From contig JAEWZA010000092.1 in NCBI GenBank assembly GCA_023395575.1, forward strand, positions 1 through 28,180: DNA of 28,180 bases. The letters are read 5' to 3'. Positions 8,220 to 16,611 of the stretch are shown here, piece after piece. A model generated the notes under the pieces. The model saw only the letters and a program-made list of their open reading frames with translations. It had not been told where the DNA came from and did no database searches. The stretch is from Bacillota bacterium. GTDB taxonomy: Bacteria; Bacillota; Clostridia; Acetivibrionales; DSM-1351. How positions within the stretch are numbered: the first letter of the stretch is position 1; each line of letters starts with the position of its first letter. Made by a program: the position numbers and the translations under genes.

Positions 8220-8345
8220 AAGTTGGTTTTCTTGGCAACCACCATTAGTAAATTTAATCACGGATGGTCTTTCCATTCGAAAGTAGGGTTAGAAATAATT
8301 GCATGAATTAGTTGGGCGAATAAAGTTTGTTGAATTAATACAAAT
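8220..8345. repeat. Partial element related to element D
   Basis: Bases 8286-8319 (containing ATAATTGCATGAATTAGTTG) match the reverse complement of 4872-4905, the inner right arm of element D, at most positions. A weak left partner (ACCACCATTAGTAA near 8240) faces it. No core and no CTCAACTTTC ends are present, so this is a decayed or half copy. It ends about 20 nt before the promoter of the GntR/ABC operon. Confidence 0.5.
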
Positions 8346-8363
8346 AAATACCATAAAAATATA

Positions 8364-8392
8364 TTGACAATTCCATCTATTGAAACTATACT
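8364..8392 (+). promoter_or_regulatory. Sigma-A promoter of the first GntR/ABC operon
   Basis: TTGACA (8364-8369) and TATACT (8387-8392) are separated by exactly 17 nt, a near-consensus vegetative promoter. The expected start point is near 8399, about 50 nt before the regulator's ATG at 8451. Confidence 0.8.
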
Positions 8393-8404
8393 ATAACTGT
8401 ACCA

Positions 8405-8429
8405 AGTGTACTATTACTTTTAATACAGT
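8405..8429 (+). promoter_or_regulatory. Candidate YtrA-type operator
   Basis: AGTGTA (8405-8410) and TACAGT (8424-8429) are separated by 13 nt just downstream of the predicted start point. From memory, Bacillus subtilis YtrA binds AGTGTA-N13-TACACT; this site differs at one base. An extra ACTGTA half-site lies just upstream, near 8396. A repressor bound here would block the first operon, consistent with autoregulation by the GntR protein it encodes. Confidence 0.6.
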
Positions 8430-8450
8430 TAAGAAATTAAGGAGGTGCCC

Positions 8451-8831
8451 ATGATTCAATTAGATTTCAAAGACTCTAACCCTTTATACGAACAGATAAA
8501 GGTTAAGATTAAGGATTTGATTATCAGCGGAGCCGTCAAGCCAAATGAAAAAATTCTGTCTGTACGAGAGCTTGCGCAAATGCTTACAATCAATCCCAAC
8601 ACAATACAAAAAGCATACAAAGAACTGGAAGCTGAAGGCTGTATCTATTCCGTAAAAGGAAAAGGCAACTTTATTGCCCCACTTGATAAAATTTCCGTGG
8701 AAACACGACGAAACGAACTATTTTCCCAACTGGTCAAAACAACAGAAGAACTGATTTATCTTTTAACCACTGAGCAAACTGTTATTAATGTAATACACGA
8801 TACTTACAATAAAAAGGAGGCATCAAAATAA
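8451..8831 (+). CDS. GntR family regulator, YtrA subfamily
   Basis: This 126-residue regulator has an N-terminal winged helix (PLYEQIKVKIKDLIISGAVKPNEKILSVRELAQMLTINPNTIQKAYKELE, residues about 11-60, with the GKGNF wing turn near 73) and only a short helical tail for dimerisation. That is the layout of the YtrA subfamily, whose members repress the ABC transporter genes next to them and are often released by cell-envelope stress. The ATG at 8451 is chosen because GGAGG lies 5 nt upstream; a GTG two codons earlier overlaps that site. Its stop overlaps the ATG of the ATPase gene by one base. The promoter and a likely operator are directly upstream. Confidence 0.93.
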   Translation: MIQLDFKDSNPLYEQIKVKIKDLIISGAVKPNEKILSVRELAQMLTINPNTIQKAYKELEAEGCIYSVKGKGNFIAPLDKISVETRRNELFSQLVKTTEELIYLLTTEQTVINVIHDTYNKKEASK

Positions 8832-9730
8832 TGATAGATGTTAAATCTCTGAGCAAGTCATTTGGCGACTTTAAGGCTTTAGACGAGCTTGATATACATA
8901 TCAAGAAAGGCTCTGTATATGGGCTTCTCGGTCCAAATGGTTCAGGTAAAACTACACTTATAAAGCATTTAGTTGGCATATACAAAAATGAATCAGGTAT
9001 TATTACCATAGATGATAAATCTGTATTTGATAATCCTGAAACTAAAGCAGAAATAGTATATATATCTGATGATCTGTTTTATTTTTCACAATACAGTATA
9101 AAGGAAATGGCAAGTTTCTATGCAAGCATGTATCCTACATGGAGCTGGGAAAGATTCAATACTTTGAAGCAGGTCTTCCCTATTGATATTAAGAGAAGAG
9201 TAACAAAGCTTTCAAAGGGTATGCAGAAGCAGGTTGCCTTCTGGCTAGGGATTTCTGCTAAACCAAAGGTTATGATTCTCGATGAACCTGTAGACGGACT
9301 TGATCCAGTTATGAGAAAAAAGGTTTGGAATCTGGTTTTACAGGACGTTGCTGAATACGGAACTACTGTCTTAGTTTCATCTCACAACTTACGTGAATTA
9401 GAAGATGTATGTGATCATGTTGGTATCCTTTTCAAAGGTAAAATGATGGTTGAGAGAGAGCTTGACAATATGAAATCTGACATTCATAAAATACAGTTAG
9501 CCTATACAAGTGATGCTCCCACAGATATTTTTAAAGATTCTGAGATATTACATCAGACTAAAAGCGGAAGTGTACTGCAATTTATTGTTAGAGGCAGCAA
9601 AGAAAACATCATTTCAAGAGTTAAATCAACTAATCCTGTTATTTTGGATATTCTCCCACTTTCTCTTGAAGAAATATTTATTTACGAATTAGGGGGTAAA
9701 GGCTATGAAATTGAAAACATCCTTATTTAA
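8831..9730 (+). CDS. ABC transporter ATP-binding protein (first module)
   Basis: This 299-residue ATPase of the ABC-2 exporter type has Walker A GLLGPNGSGKTT (about residues 33-44), ABC signature LSKGM (the usual LSGGQ is modified, as is common in this group), Walker B VMILDEPVDGLD and the switch His in VSSHNLRELEDVC. The last 90 residues form the accessory domain typical of YtrB/EcsA-like ATPases. It energises the membrane protein that follows, and its 3' end overlaps that gene by 26 bases, indicating coupling. GGAGG within the end of the GntR gene serves as its ribosome site. The transported substrate is unknown. Confidence 0.95.
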   Translation: MIDVKSLSKSFGDFKALDELDIHIKKGSVYGLLGPNGSGKTTLIKHLVGIYKNESGIITIDDKSVFDNPETKAEIVYISDDLFYFSQYSIKEMASFYASMYPTWSWERFNTLKQVFPIDIKRRVTKLSKGMQKQVAFWLGISAKPKVMILDEPVDGLDPVMRKKVWNLVLQDVAEYGTTVLVSSHNLRELEDVCDHVGILFKGKMMVERELDNMKSDIHKIQLAYTSDAPTDIFKDSEILHQTKSGSVLQFIVRGSKENIISRVKSTNPVILDILPLSLEEIFIYELGGKGYEIENILI

Positions 9731-11726
9731 AAAGGGATTAATTATCAGTGATATTAAGCGATTTTGGTGGATTAGTGTTCTGTACGCTTTAGCACTATTT
9801 TTTGTAATGCCCTTTAATCATTATATCCAGCAAATCAATTACCATAACAGTAACAATAATTCTCAATGGCTTAAGGATTCTATTGTAAGAGAACTAGGTT
9901 TTAATGGAGGCTCAAGTCAAGTTTTCCTTCTTGTAGTACCTATTGCAATTGGAGCTTTAGTTTTCAGATATATGCAAAAAAGTCGTTCGGCATCATTATA
10001 TCATAGCATGCCATTAACAAGAACAGCCCTATATTTTAACAGTCTATTGTCTGGAATAATTTTACTTACAGTACCAGTATTCTTAAATACCATAATAATG
10101 CTGCTGATGAATTGCTTTAGCTCACTCTCAGACATTTATTCTGCTGCACTGATATTCATATGGTTAGGTTACACCCTTCTTTTTGGTATTATGTTTTTAG
10201 CAATGTCAGTATTTGTAGGTATGTTTACAGGCAGCTCTATTGCACAACTGGCTTTTGTCTATATACTTAATCTGCTTCCTACATTCTTATCAGAATTTGT
10301 AAGAGTAAACCTCAGAGGTATCCTATACGGATTTGATACCTATTCAAACAAAAATTTCTACTATGATATGCCAATGTTCAGAATGTTTAACATGAGTGAT
10401 TATGAATCCTCTCAAGTTGTAATAACAATTGTTTACATTGCAGTTACTATAGCATTGCTGATTGGCGGACTATATGCCTTTAAAATTAGAAGACCAGAGA
10501 CTGCTGGAGATATAATTACCTTTAGACCTATTAGGCCAATATTTATTTATGGTTTTGTTTCATGCGCAACTCTTTTTGGCGGAGCCTACTTTTTAGGAAT
10601 AGGAAATAATACCTTCTCATATGCAGTTTGGGGATATTTTATAAGTTCAATAATTTCATATGTTGTAGTCCAAATGGTAACAAACAAATCCTTTAAGGTA
10701 TTACATACGTACAAAGGGTATTTAGGCTTTGCATTGGTTCTGGTTATTCTGACTTTGGGTATACGTTTCGATGCTATCGGCTATATTAACAAGATTCCAA
10801 ATCCAAGCGAAGTTCAAGAAACATATATAGGCTATAATATTTATTGGTTTGAAAACAAGGATGATCCCGACTTTAATAAAGACAATTATAATAATAGCGA
10901 TACAAATGTTTATAAAGATATAAAAAACATTGAAAACATTACAAAACTGCATCAATATGTACTTGATAACAGAAGCAACAATGGAAATAATCAGTACATT
11001 GCATATAAGCTGAAAAACGGCAAAAGAATAATTAGAAAATATTCAATAGACACTATCACTCATGCTTCAGTTCTTGCTCCAATTTATGAAAGTGATGAAT
11101 ACAAAGAAAATCGATTCCCAATACTATATCAGGAAGCTGAGAACATAAAATATATAGAAATAAATGACCGACGCGCAGCTAAAAATCCTTTTATTGTTTC
11201 AGACAAGGCTCAGCTGGAAGCCTTTAAAACAGCTATTAGAAAGGATATCCAGAAGTTAACTTATCAGGATTTGATAACAAACTCCCAGGAATTGGTAACC
11301 ATTACTACTTTTGATACAAAGGATAGGAATGTAACCTATGCACTAAGAGCCGATTATACAAATACTCTTGAGTGGCTAAAAAAGGATGGCATATACGAAC
11401 AGGTAATTGTTAAGGCTGAAGATGTAGCATCTATTACCTTACAGTCAATGAATTATAAGTATGATTATAGCTATAATTCTTATGGAAAAACCGAAACAAT
11501 CCAGTCATCACCTAATAATGTTGAAATAACCGACAAAGCAATAATTAAGGAAATTTTAGATTTGTCAATTGATGCATCATATAAAGACAATGCTTCGAGC
11601 TATACAGTTATACTCAAGAGTAGTTCAAACCAGCACTACTTTGATTATACAATGAGCTTTAAAGACATGGTTGTTTCTTCGGAATTGCAAAGCTATTTAG
11701 ATAAGATAAAGCCATTAGAAAAATAG
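9705..11726 (+). CDS. ABC-2 type permease with large C-terminal extracytoplasmic domain
   Basis: This 673-residue protein has a membrane half and a soluble half. Hydrophobic segments lie at roughly 20-40, 65-82, 107-132, 143-172, 175-200, 235-258, 278-298, 305-325 and 335-353. Residues 355-673 are hydrophilic, rich in Asn, Lys and Tyr, and probably lie outside the cell. This resembles permeases that accompany YtrA-type regulators in Clostridia and Bacilli (DUF6449-like, from memory). A role in exporting or sensing an envelope-active peptide is plausible but inferred. Translation starts within the ATPase gene; GGGGG and AAGG lie just before the ATG. It ends the operon, and a hairpin follows. 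Confidence 0.85.
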   Translation: MKLKTSLFKKGLIISDIKRFWWISVLYALALFFVMPFNHYIQQINYHNSNNNSQWLKDSIVRELGFNGGSSQVFLLVVPIAIGALVFRYMQKSRSASLYHSMPLTRTALYFNSLLSGIILLTVPVFLNTIIMLLMNCFSSLSDIYSAALIFIWLGYTLLFGIMFLAMSVFVGMFTGSSIAQLAFVYILNLLPTFLSEFVRVNLRGILYGFDTYSNKNFYYDMPMFRMFNMSDYESSQVVITIVYIAVTIALLIGGLYAFKIRRPETAGDIITFRPIRPIFIYGFVSCATLFGGAYFLGIGNNTFSYAVWGYFISSIISYVVVQMVTNKSFKVLHTYKGYLGFALVLVILTLGIRFDAIGYINKIPNPSEVQETYIGYNIYWFENKDDPDFNKDNYNNSDTNVYKDIKNIENITKLHQYVLDNRSNNGNNQYIAYKLKNGKRIIRKYSIDTITHASVLAPIYESDEYKENRFPILYQEAENIKYIEINDRRAAKNPFIVSDKAQLEAFKTAIRKDIQKLTYQDLITNSQELVTITTFDTKDRNVTYALRADYTNTLEWLKKDGIYEQVIVKAEDVASITLQSMNYKYDYSYNSYGKTETIQSSPNNVEITDKAIIKEILDLSIDASYKDNASSYTVILKSSSNQHYFDYTMSFKDMVVSSELQSYLDKIKPLEK

Positions 11727-11730
11727 ATTT

Positions 11731-11837
11731 GAAAGTTGAGTAAAGAAGAAGTCAAATGAAAAAGTACCAGTTGTTACATCCTATAGTAAAGAATACGGAT
11801 TAGACATCTGGTACTTTTCTTTTATAACTTAACTTTC
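11731..11837. terminator. Shared hairpin between convergent ABC operons, with CTTAACTTTC-type ends
   Basis: AAAAGTACCAG (11760-11770) pairs with CTGGTACTTTT (11808-11818), followed on the plus strand by CTTTTATA. The outside is bounded by GAAAGTTGAG (11731-11740) and CTTAACTTTC (11828-11837), which pair at 9 of 10 positions, so the whole 107-bp gap can fold. Its position between two stops makes it a likely bidirectional terminator. Its end motif is the same as in the palindromic elements at 4686, 13994 and 18292, but with the ends in opposite orientation. Confidence 0.65.
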
Positions 11838-11876
11838 TTACATTTCTAATTATTTTTATAGTACAACATTTACGTA

Positions 11877-12611
11877 TTACTCCTTCACAGGTGCCCTTCT
11901 AACTAGTAAATATGATAATCCAGCTATTATAGCAGTTTCCAGTACAATAGATATTATGTTCACATTAGCATTACCATTTCCATCTGCCAAAAATTTTATA
12001 GCAGCTGAAAATTCATTAAGATATCCAATCCTATATAAATAACTAGCTAACATCGGAGAACCAATTATAAACAAAGAGGGTACTCCTACAGAAACAATTA
12101 TTTTAAGAATTTTTGACATTCTATAATATAAAGTAGTTATAAAATATCCTATAACAAATGCTAGTAAATAAACTGCTGCATTCCATAAAAAGTTCATTAA
12201 CGTAATTAGTATTTGAGAAGATTCTGCTGTGAAATCCCTAAACATCAAGTAAAACATTGGACGATAGTCTATGAATACATTTATTATATTTGTGGATACA
12301 GTATCAATAAAAGCCATTGCTGCTGCTATAATAACTGAACTAATGAGAAATCCATAAAACTGAGCTTTTCTGGTTATTCCATTAGTGGATAAATACAAGT
12401 AATTTTGCTTAAAGGAGTTTAAGCCGCACACAAACAAGAAAATTGCGGAAGCCTCAGCCCCACTAACAAAACCACTGCTACCAATATTTACAATCTTGCT
12501 TTGCTGCATAAAAACCAGTAAGCCCATTATTGCAGCAATAACAGTATAATAAACCATTACTCCATATCTTATATCATAAAGATTATACTTAACTACAGAT
12601 TTTAGTCTCAT
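11877..12611 (-). CDS. ABC-2 type permease (second module)
   Basis: This 244-residue membrane protein has about six hydrophobic segments (roughly 18-36, 50-68, 87-110, 133-160, 170-190 and 220-238) with few charged residues between, the pattern of small ABC-2 permeases. It starts 10 bp after the ATPase stop, with AGGAGGG before its ATG, so it is the third gene of the gntR-ATPase-permease operon. It has no large outside domain, unlike the permease of the first module. Substrate unknown. Confidence 0.88.
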   Translation of the reverse strand: MRLKSVVKYNLYDIRYGVMVYYTVIAAIMGLLVFMQQSKIVNIGSSGFVSGAEASAIFLFVCGLNSFKQNYLYLSTNGITRKAQFYGFLISSVIIAAAMAFIDTVSTNIINVFIDYRPMFYLMFRDFTAESSQILITLMNFLWNAAVYLLAFVIGYFITTLYYRMSKILKIIVSVGVPSLFIIGSPMLASYLYRIGYLNEFSAAIKFLADGNGNANVNIISIVLETAIIAGLSYLLVRRAPVKE

Positions 12612-12621
12612 TCTATCCCTC

Positions 12622-13473
12622 CTATGAATTCGTCATGTAAATAAATAATTTTTGTAAATCCAATTTTGATACTTCCAACCCATCAGGAATACTGCTTTGA
12701 TTAATCTTTTCCATGAGATATGCAGTTTTTAGCCCTCCAAGTGCATCTGTTCCTAAAACATTTTTACCGGCTATAAATTTATCAACTGCCGCCGCACCTC
12801 CTGAAACACAAAAGCCTTGCGAAAGTATGTTTTCAACTGAGTCATTCATAATTATCTTCCCATTTTTCATAACTATTGCATTCTCTATTATATCAGCAGC
12901 TTCTTCAATCAAATGTGTTGAAATAATAATTGTTCTTGGATTTTCACTGTAACTTTGAAGGAGCTCTTTGTAAAACAAATCTCGATGGTTGGCATCAAGA
13001 CCAAGTACAGGCTCATCCAACAAAATTATCGGTGCATTACAGGATAATGAAATAATGATTTTAAAAATAGATTTATATCCTGTTGAAAGAGATTTTATCT
13101 TTTTATTGGTTTTTAGCAAAAACTTCTCACTTAAGGCTTCTGCATAATTCACATTAAAATCTGGATAAAATTCTTTACTCCACCTAAAAGCACTTTTTAC
13201 AGTCATTGAATCTGGATAGAAGTTTTTTTCAGTCATATAATAGATTTTTGATAAAGGTTTATCATTCTCTATCACATTATCACCATCTACCAGTATTTCT
13301 CCCTCTGTAGGAAAAAGCTTGTTTGTCATTAGATTAAGCAGTGTAGTTTTTCCTGCACCATTTCTTCCTAAAAGCCCGTAAATTTTATTTTTCTCCACAA
13401 CTAGAGATACATCCTCAAGAGCAACTGTATTTCCAAATTTTTTTGTAATATTTTTAATCTCTATATAACTCAT
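12622..13473 (-). CDS. ABC transporter ATP-binding protein (second module)
   Basis: This 283-residue ATPase has Walker A GLLGRNGAGKTT (about 34-45), an atypical signature LSTGYKS, Walker B IILLDEPVLGLD and the switch His in IISTHLIEEAADI. The C-terminal 70 residues are a divergent accessory domain. It belongs to the same broad YtrB/CcmA-like class as the ATPase at 8831 but is clearly a distant relative, not a recent copy. Its ATG overlaps the regulator's TGA (ATGA), giving coupling. It works with the permease downstream. Confidence 0.94.
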   Translation of the reverse strand: MSYIEIKNITKKFGNTVALEDVSLVVEKNKIYGLLGRNGAGKTTLLNLMTNKLFPTEGEILVDGDNVIENDKPLSKIYYMTEKNFYPDSMTVKSAFRWSKEFYPDFNVNYAEALSEKFLLKTNKKIKSLSTGYKSIFKIIISLSCNAPIILLDEPVLGLDANHRDLFYKELLQSYSENPRTIIISTHLIEEAADIIENAIVMKNGKIIMNDSVENILSQGFCVSGGAAAVDKFIAGKNVLGTDALGGLKTAYLMEKINQSSIPDGLEVSKLDLQKLFIYMTNS

Positions 13474-13838
13474 TTATCAAACCCTCTTTCTAACATTTTT
13501 ATTATATCTTCCTTAGAAATAGAAAGCTTTTTAGCTTCAGAAATTAGTGTAGTAATGTATGAATCAAAAAAAGTTACTTTCCTCTTATCAAGAATCTTTT
13601 CCTTTGCACTTGTTGCTACAAACATACCTAACCCCCTCTTCTTATATACAATACCATCATCAACCAGTAAATTTATTCCCTTCAGTGCCGTTGCAGGATT
13701 AATCTTGTAATTTACAGAAATCTCAGTTGTAGAGGGAATCTGTGTTTCCTCTACATATACTCCTGAAAGAACAGCATCCTCTATTCCTTCAGCTAACTGG
13801 ATATAAATTGGCTTATCATTGCTAAAGTCTATTTTCAA
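13470..13838 (-). CDS. GntR family regulator, YtrA subfamily (second module)
   Basis: This regulator of about 122 residues has a winged helix (PIYIQLAEGIEDAVLSGVYVEETQIPSTTEISVNYKINPATALKGINLLVDDGIVYKKRG, residues about 8-67) and a short helical tail. I place the start at the TTG at 13838, because GGAGGTGA lies 5 nt upstream; the frame is open further, but an upstream TTG would put this perfect site inside the gene. Its stop overlaps the next start by 4 bases. A consensus promoter and a palindrome lie upstream, so autorepression is likely. The same gene order is found in the convergent module at 8451-11726. Confidence 0.92.
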   Translation of the reverse strand: MKIDFSNDKPIYIQLAEGIEDAVLSGVYVEETQIPSTTEISVNYKINPATALKGINLLVDDGIVYKKRGLGMFVATSAKEKILDKRKVTFFDSYITTLISEAKKLSISKEDIIKMLERGFDK

Positions 13839-13894
13839 AATATCACCTCCATATTTTCTATTCAAAAACAATATATGTGTTAGTCTGTTATTTG

Positions 13895-13916
13895 GTTAAT
13901 TACTTATGTAACTAAC
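13895..13916 (-). promoter_or_regulatory. Palindromic operator of the second GntR/ABC operon
   Basis: GTTAATTAC and GTAACTAAC are separated by TTAT and match as an inverted repeat at 8 of 9 positions. The site begins inside the -10 box and covers the predicted start point, so it should act as a repressor site. It does not resemble the candidate operator of the first operon, suggesting the two regulators have different specificity. Confidence 0.6.
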
Positions 13917-13943
13917 TATACAACCAATTAAGTCTTTTGTCAA
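13915..13943 (-). promoter_or_regulatory. Sigma-A promoter of the second GntR/ABC operon
   Basis: On the minus strand TTGACA (13943-13938) and TATAGT (13920-13915) are spaced by 17 nt, one base from consensus overall in each box or better. It is about 75 nt before the TTG start of the regulator. Confidence 0.8.
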
Positions 13944-13993
13944 CAATTTTATTATCGCTTTAGCTAACATATCTACTTATATTTGACTCCTTA

Positions 13994-14140
13994 CTCAACT
14001 ATCTATTAGGATTTAGTGTTATATTTTAGATAACTTCTAGATATATTAATACTTAGCTGATATAATGAGGGTTACAGAACTTGTTGAGTGATTATTACTG
14101 CTTATTAAGCAGTAAGCTATAAGCAAATAAGAAAGTTGAG
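13994..14140. repeat. Palindromic element K with CTCAACTTTC-type ends
   Basis: CTCAACTATC (13994-14003) and GAAAGTTGAG (14131-14140) form terminal inverted repeats with one mismatch around 147 bp. Inside is a near-perfect 21-nt palindrome, TTACTGCTT-ATT-AAGCAGTAA (14095-14115). The end motif is shared with the elements at 4686 and 18292. No coding potential. It lies between the second GntR operon promoter and the gene at 14263. Confidence 0.6.
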
Positions 14141-14262
14141 TTACTTATTTTAAATATATTTTGACATACTAAACAAATTAAACTAATAGCAAAATAAAAT
14201 GGTATAAATAATGATAAATTGAGCTATGCTAGGAGTATTTCTTTTATTTATAGGAGGGTAAT

Positions 14263-15258
14263 ATGCCAAATATAGTTACTCATTACCTTTGTGGGTTGGA
14301 GTCTATTAAAAATATAGAAAGTAAAAAATGCAAGGAGCTTATTGGTAAATTCCAGAATGTATTTAACTTAGGCACCCAAGGTCCTGATATAATGTTTTTT
14401 CATGAAGTTTGGCCCTGGCGCAAAAAAAACTTTCCCTCCAACATTGGGCACATTATTCATACTTCAAAAGTAAATTTATTTTTTAAAGCCATTATTGAAT
14501 ATATAGTTAAGCAAAATGAATATACTAAAAATGTGCTAACTGTGTATTTTATGGGCTTCTTATGCCATAACTGCATGGACAGCCTTGGACATCCATATAT
14601 TTATTACAAGTCAGGTTTCAAAACAAATCTCAATACAAATGAAAATTTGTTTATTTGCTATCATAGAAAATTTGAAACATCTATTGATGTATTAATGTGT
14701 GACATGCTTCTAAATAAGAAAGTATATGAAATACATCCTTACGAGCTTATAAATGTAACGTCTACTGAGCGGAATATAATTAGCGAAATGTACGAAAGTG
14801 TTATAAAATCAGTTTTTGCTCTTCAAGTTCCGAAAAAGGAAATTTGCAAAGCCATTAAAGACATGCTTTTAGTAGAAAAGCTGTGTAAGGATTCACTCGG
14901 AATAAAGCAAAAAGCAATTGGCTTATTAGACTCTATTATTTATGGCTTTCCTCTCTATTCAAGTATTATCTTCCCCCTTAAGCTAACTGACGGACTTGAT
15001 TATTTGAATCTTGGAAATTCTGAATGGTGTATGCCCCATGACGAAAACATAAAAAGCAGGCTCTCATTTATTGATCTTTTCAATGAAGCATATCAAAGAA
15101 CTCAGAGATTCTGCGATGTTTTATACTCTACTGTCTTTAGTAATAATTCTAGCATACCTTATGCTTTAAAATTTTTTGGAAATACTTCGTACCTCTCAGG
15201 AGTAGATTGTGATATTGCAGCCCCTTTCAAATATCAGAATTTAATATTTAAGAAATAA
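14263..15258 (+). CDS. Zinc-dependent phospholipase C family protein
   Basis: This 331-residue protein belongs to the zinc-dependent phospholipase C (Zn_dep_PLPC) family. The metal-ligand pattern is visible in order: H7 in NIVTHYL, D42 in GTQGPDIMFF, H63 and H66 in GHIIHTS, H102 and D106 in LCHNCMDSLGH, H110, and H134/E138/D142 in HRKFETSIDVLM. No signal peptide is seen, so unlike secreted clostridial alpha-toxin it is probably cytosolic and may act on other phosphodiesters or lipids. The second half is helical and less conserved. AGGAGGG precedes the ATG. It is monocistronic; TTGACA at about 14163 is a possible -35 but the -10 is poor. Confidence 0.85.
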   Translation: MPNIVTHYLCGLESIKNIESKKCKELIGKFQNVFNLGTQGPDIMFFHEVWPWRKKNFPSNIGHIIHTSKVNLFFKAIIEYIVKQNEYTKNVLTVYFMGFLCHNCMDSLGHPYIYYKSGFKTNLNTNENLFICYHRKFETSIDVLMCDMLLNKKVYEIHPYELINVTSTERNIISEMYESVIKSVFALQVPKKEICKAIKDMLLVEKLCKDSLGIKQKAIGLLDSIIYGFPLYSSIIFPLKLTDGLDYLNLGNSEWCMPHDENIKSRLSFIDLFNEAYQRTQRFCDVLYSTVFSNNSSIPYALKFFGNTSYLSGVDCDIAAPFKYQNLIFKK

Positions 15259-15305
15259 AAAACAGCAATATTTCGATAACCCAATCTATAAAAATAATAA
15301 AAACG

Positions 15306-15353
15306 CCCTTAATAAAGATATGCTATCGAACTATGGTATATCTTTATTAAGGG
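15306..15353. terminator. Bidirectional terminator between the phospholipase-like gene and pfkA
   Basis: A perfect 16-bp stem, CCCTTAATAAAGATAT (15306-15321) with ATATCTTTATTAAGGG (15338-15353), has a 16-nt loop. On the minus strand it is followed by CGTTTTTATTATTTTTAT, so it is a good rho-independent terminator for pfkA. GATAACCC (near 15275) can extend pairing with GGGGTTATC. Confidence 0.85.
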
Positions 15354-15381
15354 GTTATCAGTTTTGTTCATAAAATCATGA

Positions 15382-16365
15382 CTAAATAGATAAAATTTCA
15401 ATTAATCTAAGCATCTCATGGTCAATATCCTTGCTCATTGAAAGTGCTTCATCTATATCTACATCAATAATCTTAGCTTTTTCAACACACATTACTCTAT
15501 TATAAACACCAGCCTTAAGCAGTTCAACTGCCTTTACTCCCATGGCACTAGCCATCACCCTGTCTCTGATGGATGGACTTCCACCTCTTTGAATATAACC
15601 CAGTACTGTTCCTCTAGTTTCTATTCCAGTAAGGTCTTCTATCTTCTTTGCCAACTCAAGAGCTCCACCAATTTTTTCAGCAACACCTTCTGCCAAAATT
15701 ATAATATAGTTTTTCTTGCCGTTATTACGCCCTTGAACTATTCTTCTGATAATATCCTTATCAAAATCAAATTCTTTTTCAGGAAGCAATATTACTTCTG
15801 CACCTCCAGCAACGCCTACATTCAATGCTATATGACCAGCACGTCTACCCATAACCTCAAGTACACTACATCTTTCGTGTGAATATGCAGTATCCCTGAT
15901 TTTATCAAGTGCATCCTGAACTGTATTCATTGCTGTGTCATAGCCTATTGTATATTCAGAGCAGGCTATATCATTGTCAATAGTACCAGGAAGTCCCATG
16001 ACCTTCATTCCAAATTTGCTGAAATCTCTAGCTCCTCTATAAGAACCATCTCCGCCAATTACAACAAGGGCATCTATTCCAAAGGCTCTTGACAGAGACA
16101 TTGCCTTTTGCATACCCTCGTCTGTAGTAAATTCCTTGCACCTAGCAGTTTGTAGTATTGTTCCACCACGGTGAACTATATCAGAAACACTTCTTGCATT
16201 CATTTCAAAAATATCACCACTAATTAAACCATTATAGCCTTTTCTTATTCCAAACATTTTAATTCCATGATATATTCCAGTTCTAACAACTGCACGAATA
16301 GCAGCATTCATACCTGGCGCATCTCCACCGCTGGTTAAAACTCCGATTGATTTAATTTCACTCAT
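15382..16365 (-). CDS. pfkA: ATP-dependent 6-phosphofructokinase
   Basis: PfkA phosphorylates fructose 6-phosphate to the 1,6-bisphosphate, the committed step of glycolysis. The 327-residue length is typical of the bacterial homotetramer. Visible are GVLTSGGDAPGMNAAIRAVV (ATP site), GYNGLISG, VVIGGDGSYRGA, GLPGTIDNDI with the catalytic Asp, TIGYDTAMNTV and EVMGRRAGHIAL. The Gly in GGDGS and the PGTIDND motif mark the ATP-dependent, not the pyrophosphate-dependent, type. The ATG at 16365 is chosen because GGAGG lies just upstream; a TTG two codons earlier is too close to it. A perfect 15-nt palindrome, TACAAAG-T-CTTTGTA (16496-16510), lies about 130 nt upstream and may be an operator. Confidence 0.97.
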   Translation of the reverse strand: MSEIKSIGVLTSGGDAPGMNAAIRAVVRTGIYHGIKMFGIRKGYNGLISGDIFEMNARSVSDIVHRGGTILQTARCKEFTTDEGMQKAMSLSRAFGIDALVVIGGDGSYRGARDFSKFGMKVMGLPGTIDNDIACSEYTIGYDTAMNTVQDALDKIRDTAYSHERCSVLEVMGRRAGHIALNVGVAGGAEVILLPEKEFDFDKDIIRRIVQGRNNGKKNYIIILAEGVAEKIGGALELAKKIEDLTGIETRGTVLGYIQRGGSPSIRDRVMASAMGVKAVELLKAGVYNRVMCVEKAKIIDVDIDEALSMSKDIDHEMLRLIEILSI

Positions 16366-16495
16366 AAACAACCTCCATAACCTATACTTACGAAAACAAT
16401 TTTATATATGTCAATATTCACCATTAAATATATATTTGCTGCATCTCCATTGAAGCCGCATAAGCAACATAGTCAAATCTATATTGCAATATAAA

Positions 16496-16510
16496 TACAA
16501 AGTCTTTGTA
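16496..16510. promoter_or_regulatory. Palindrome upstream of pfkA
   Basis: TACAAAG and CTTTGTA flank one central T, a perfect 7+1+7 palindrome in the 246-bp gap between psd and pfkA. No convincing promoter could be placed around it. It may be an operator or chance in AT-rich sequence. Confidence 0.3.
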
Positions 16511-16611
16511 TAATAAAAAATCCAACTTAGTTTATTATAAACCAATATAAAGTTATTCACAACAAAAAAACAGCCAATTTCTCAAGTGCAAAATTTGTAT
16601 AGTTTGTATAG

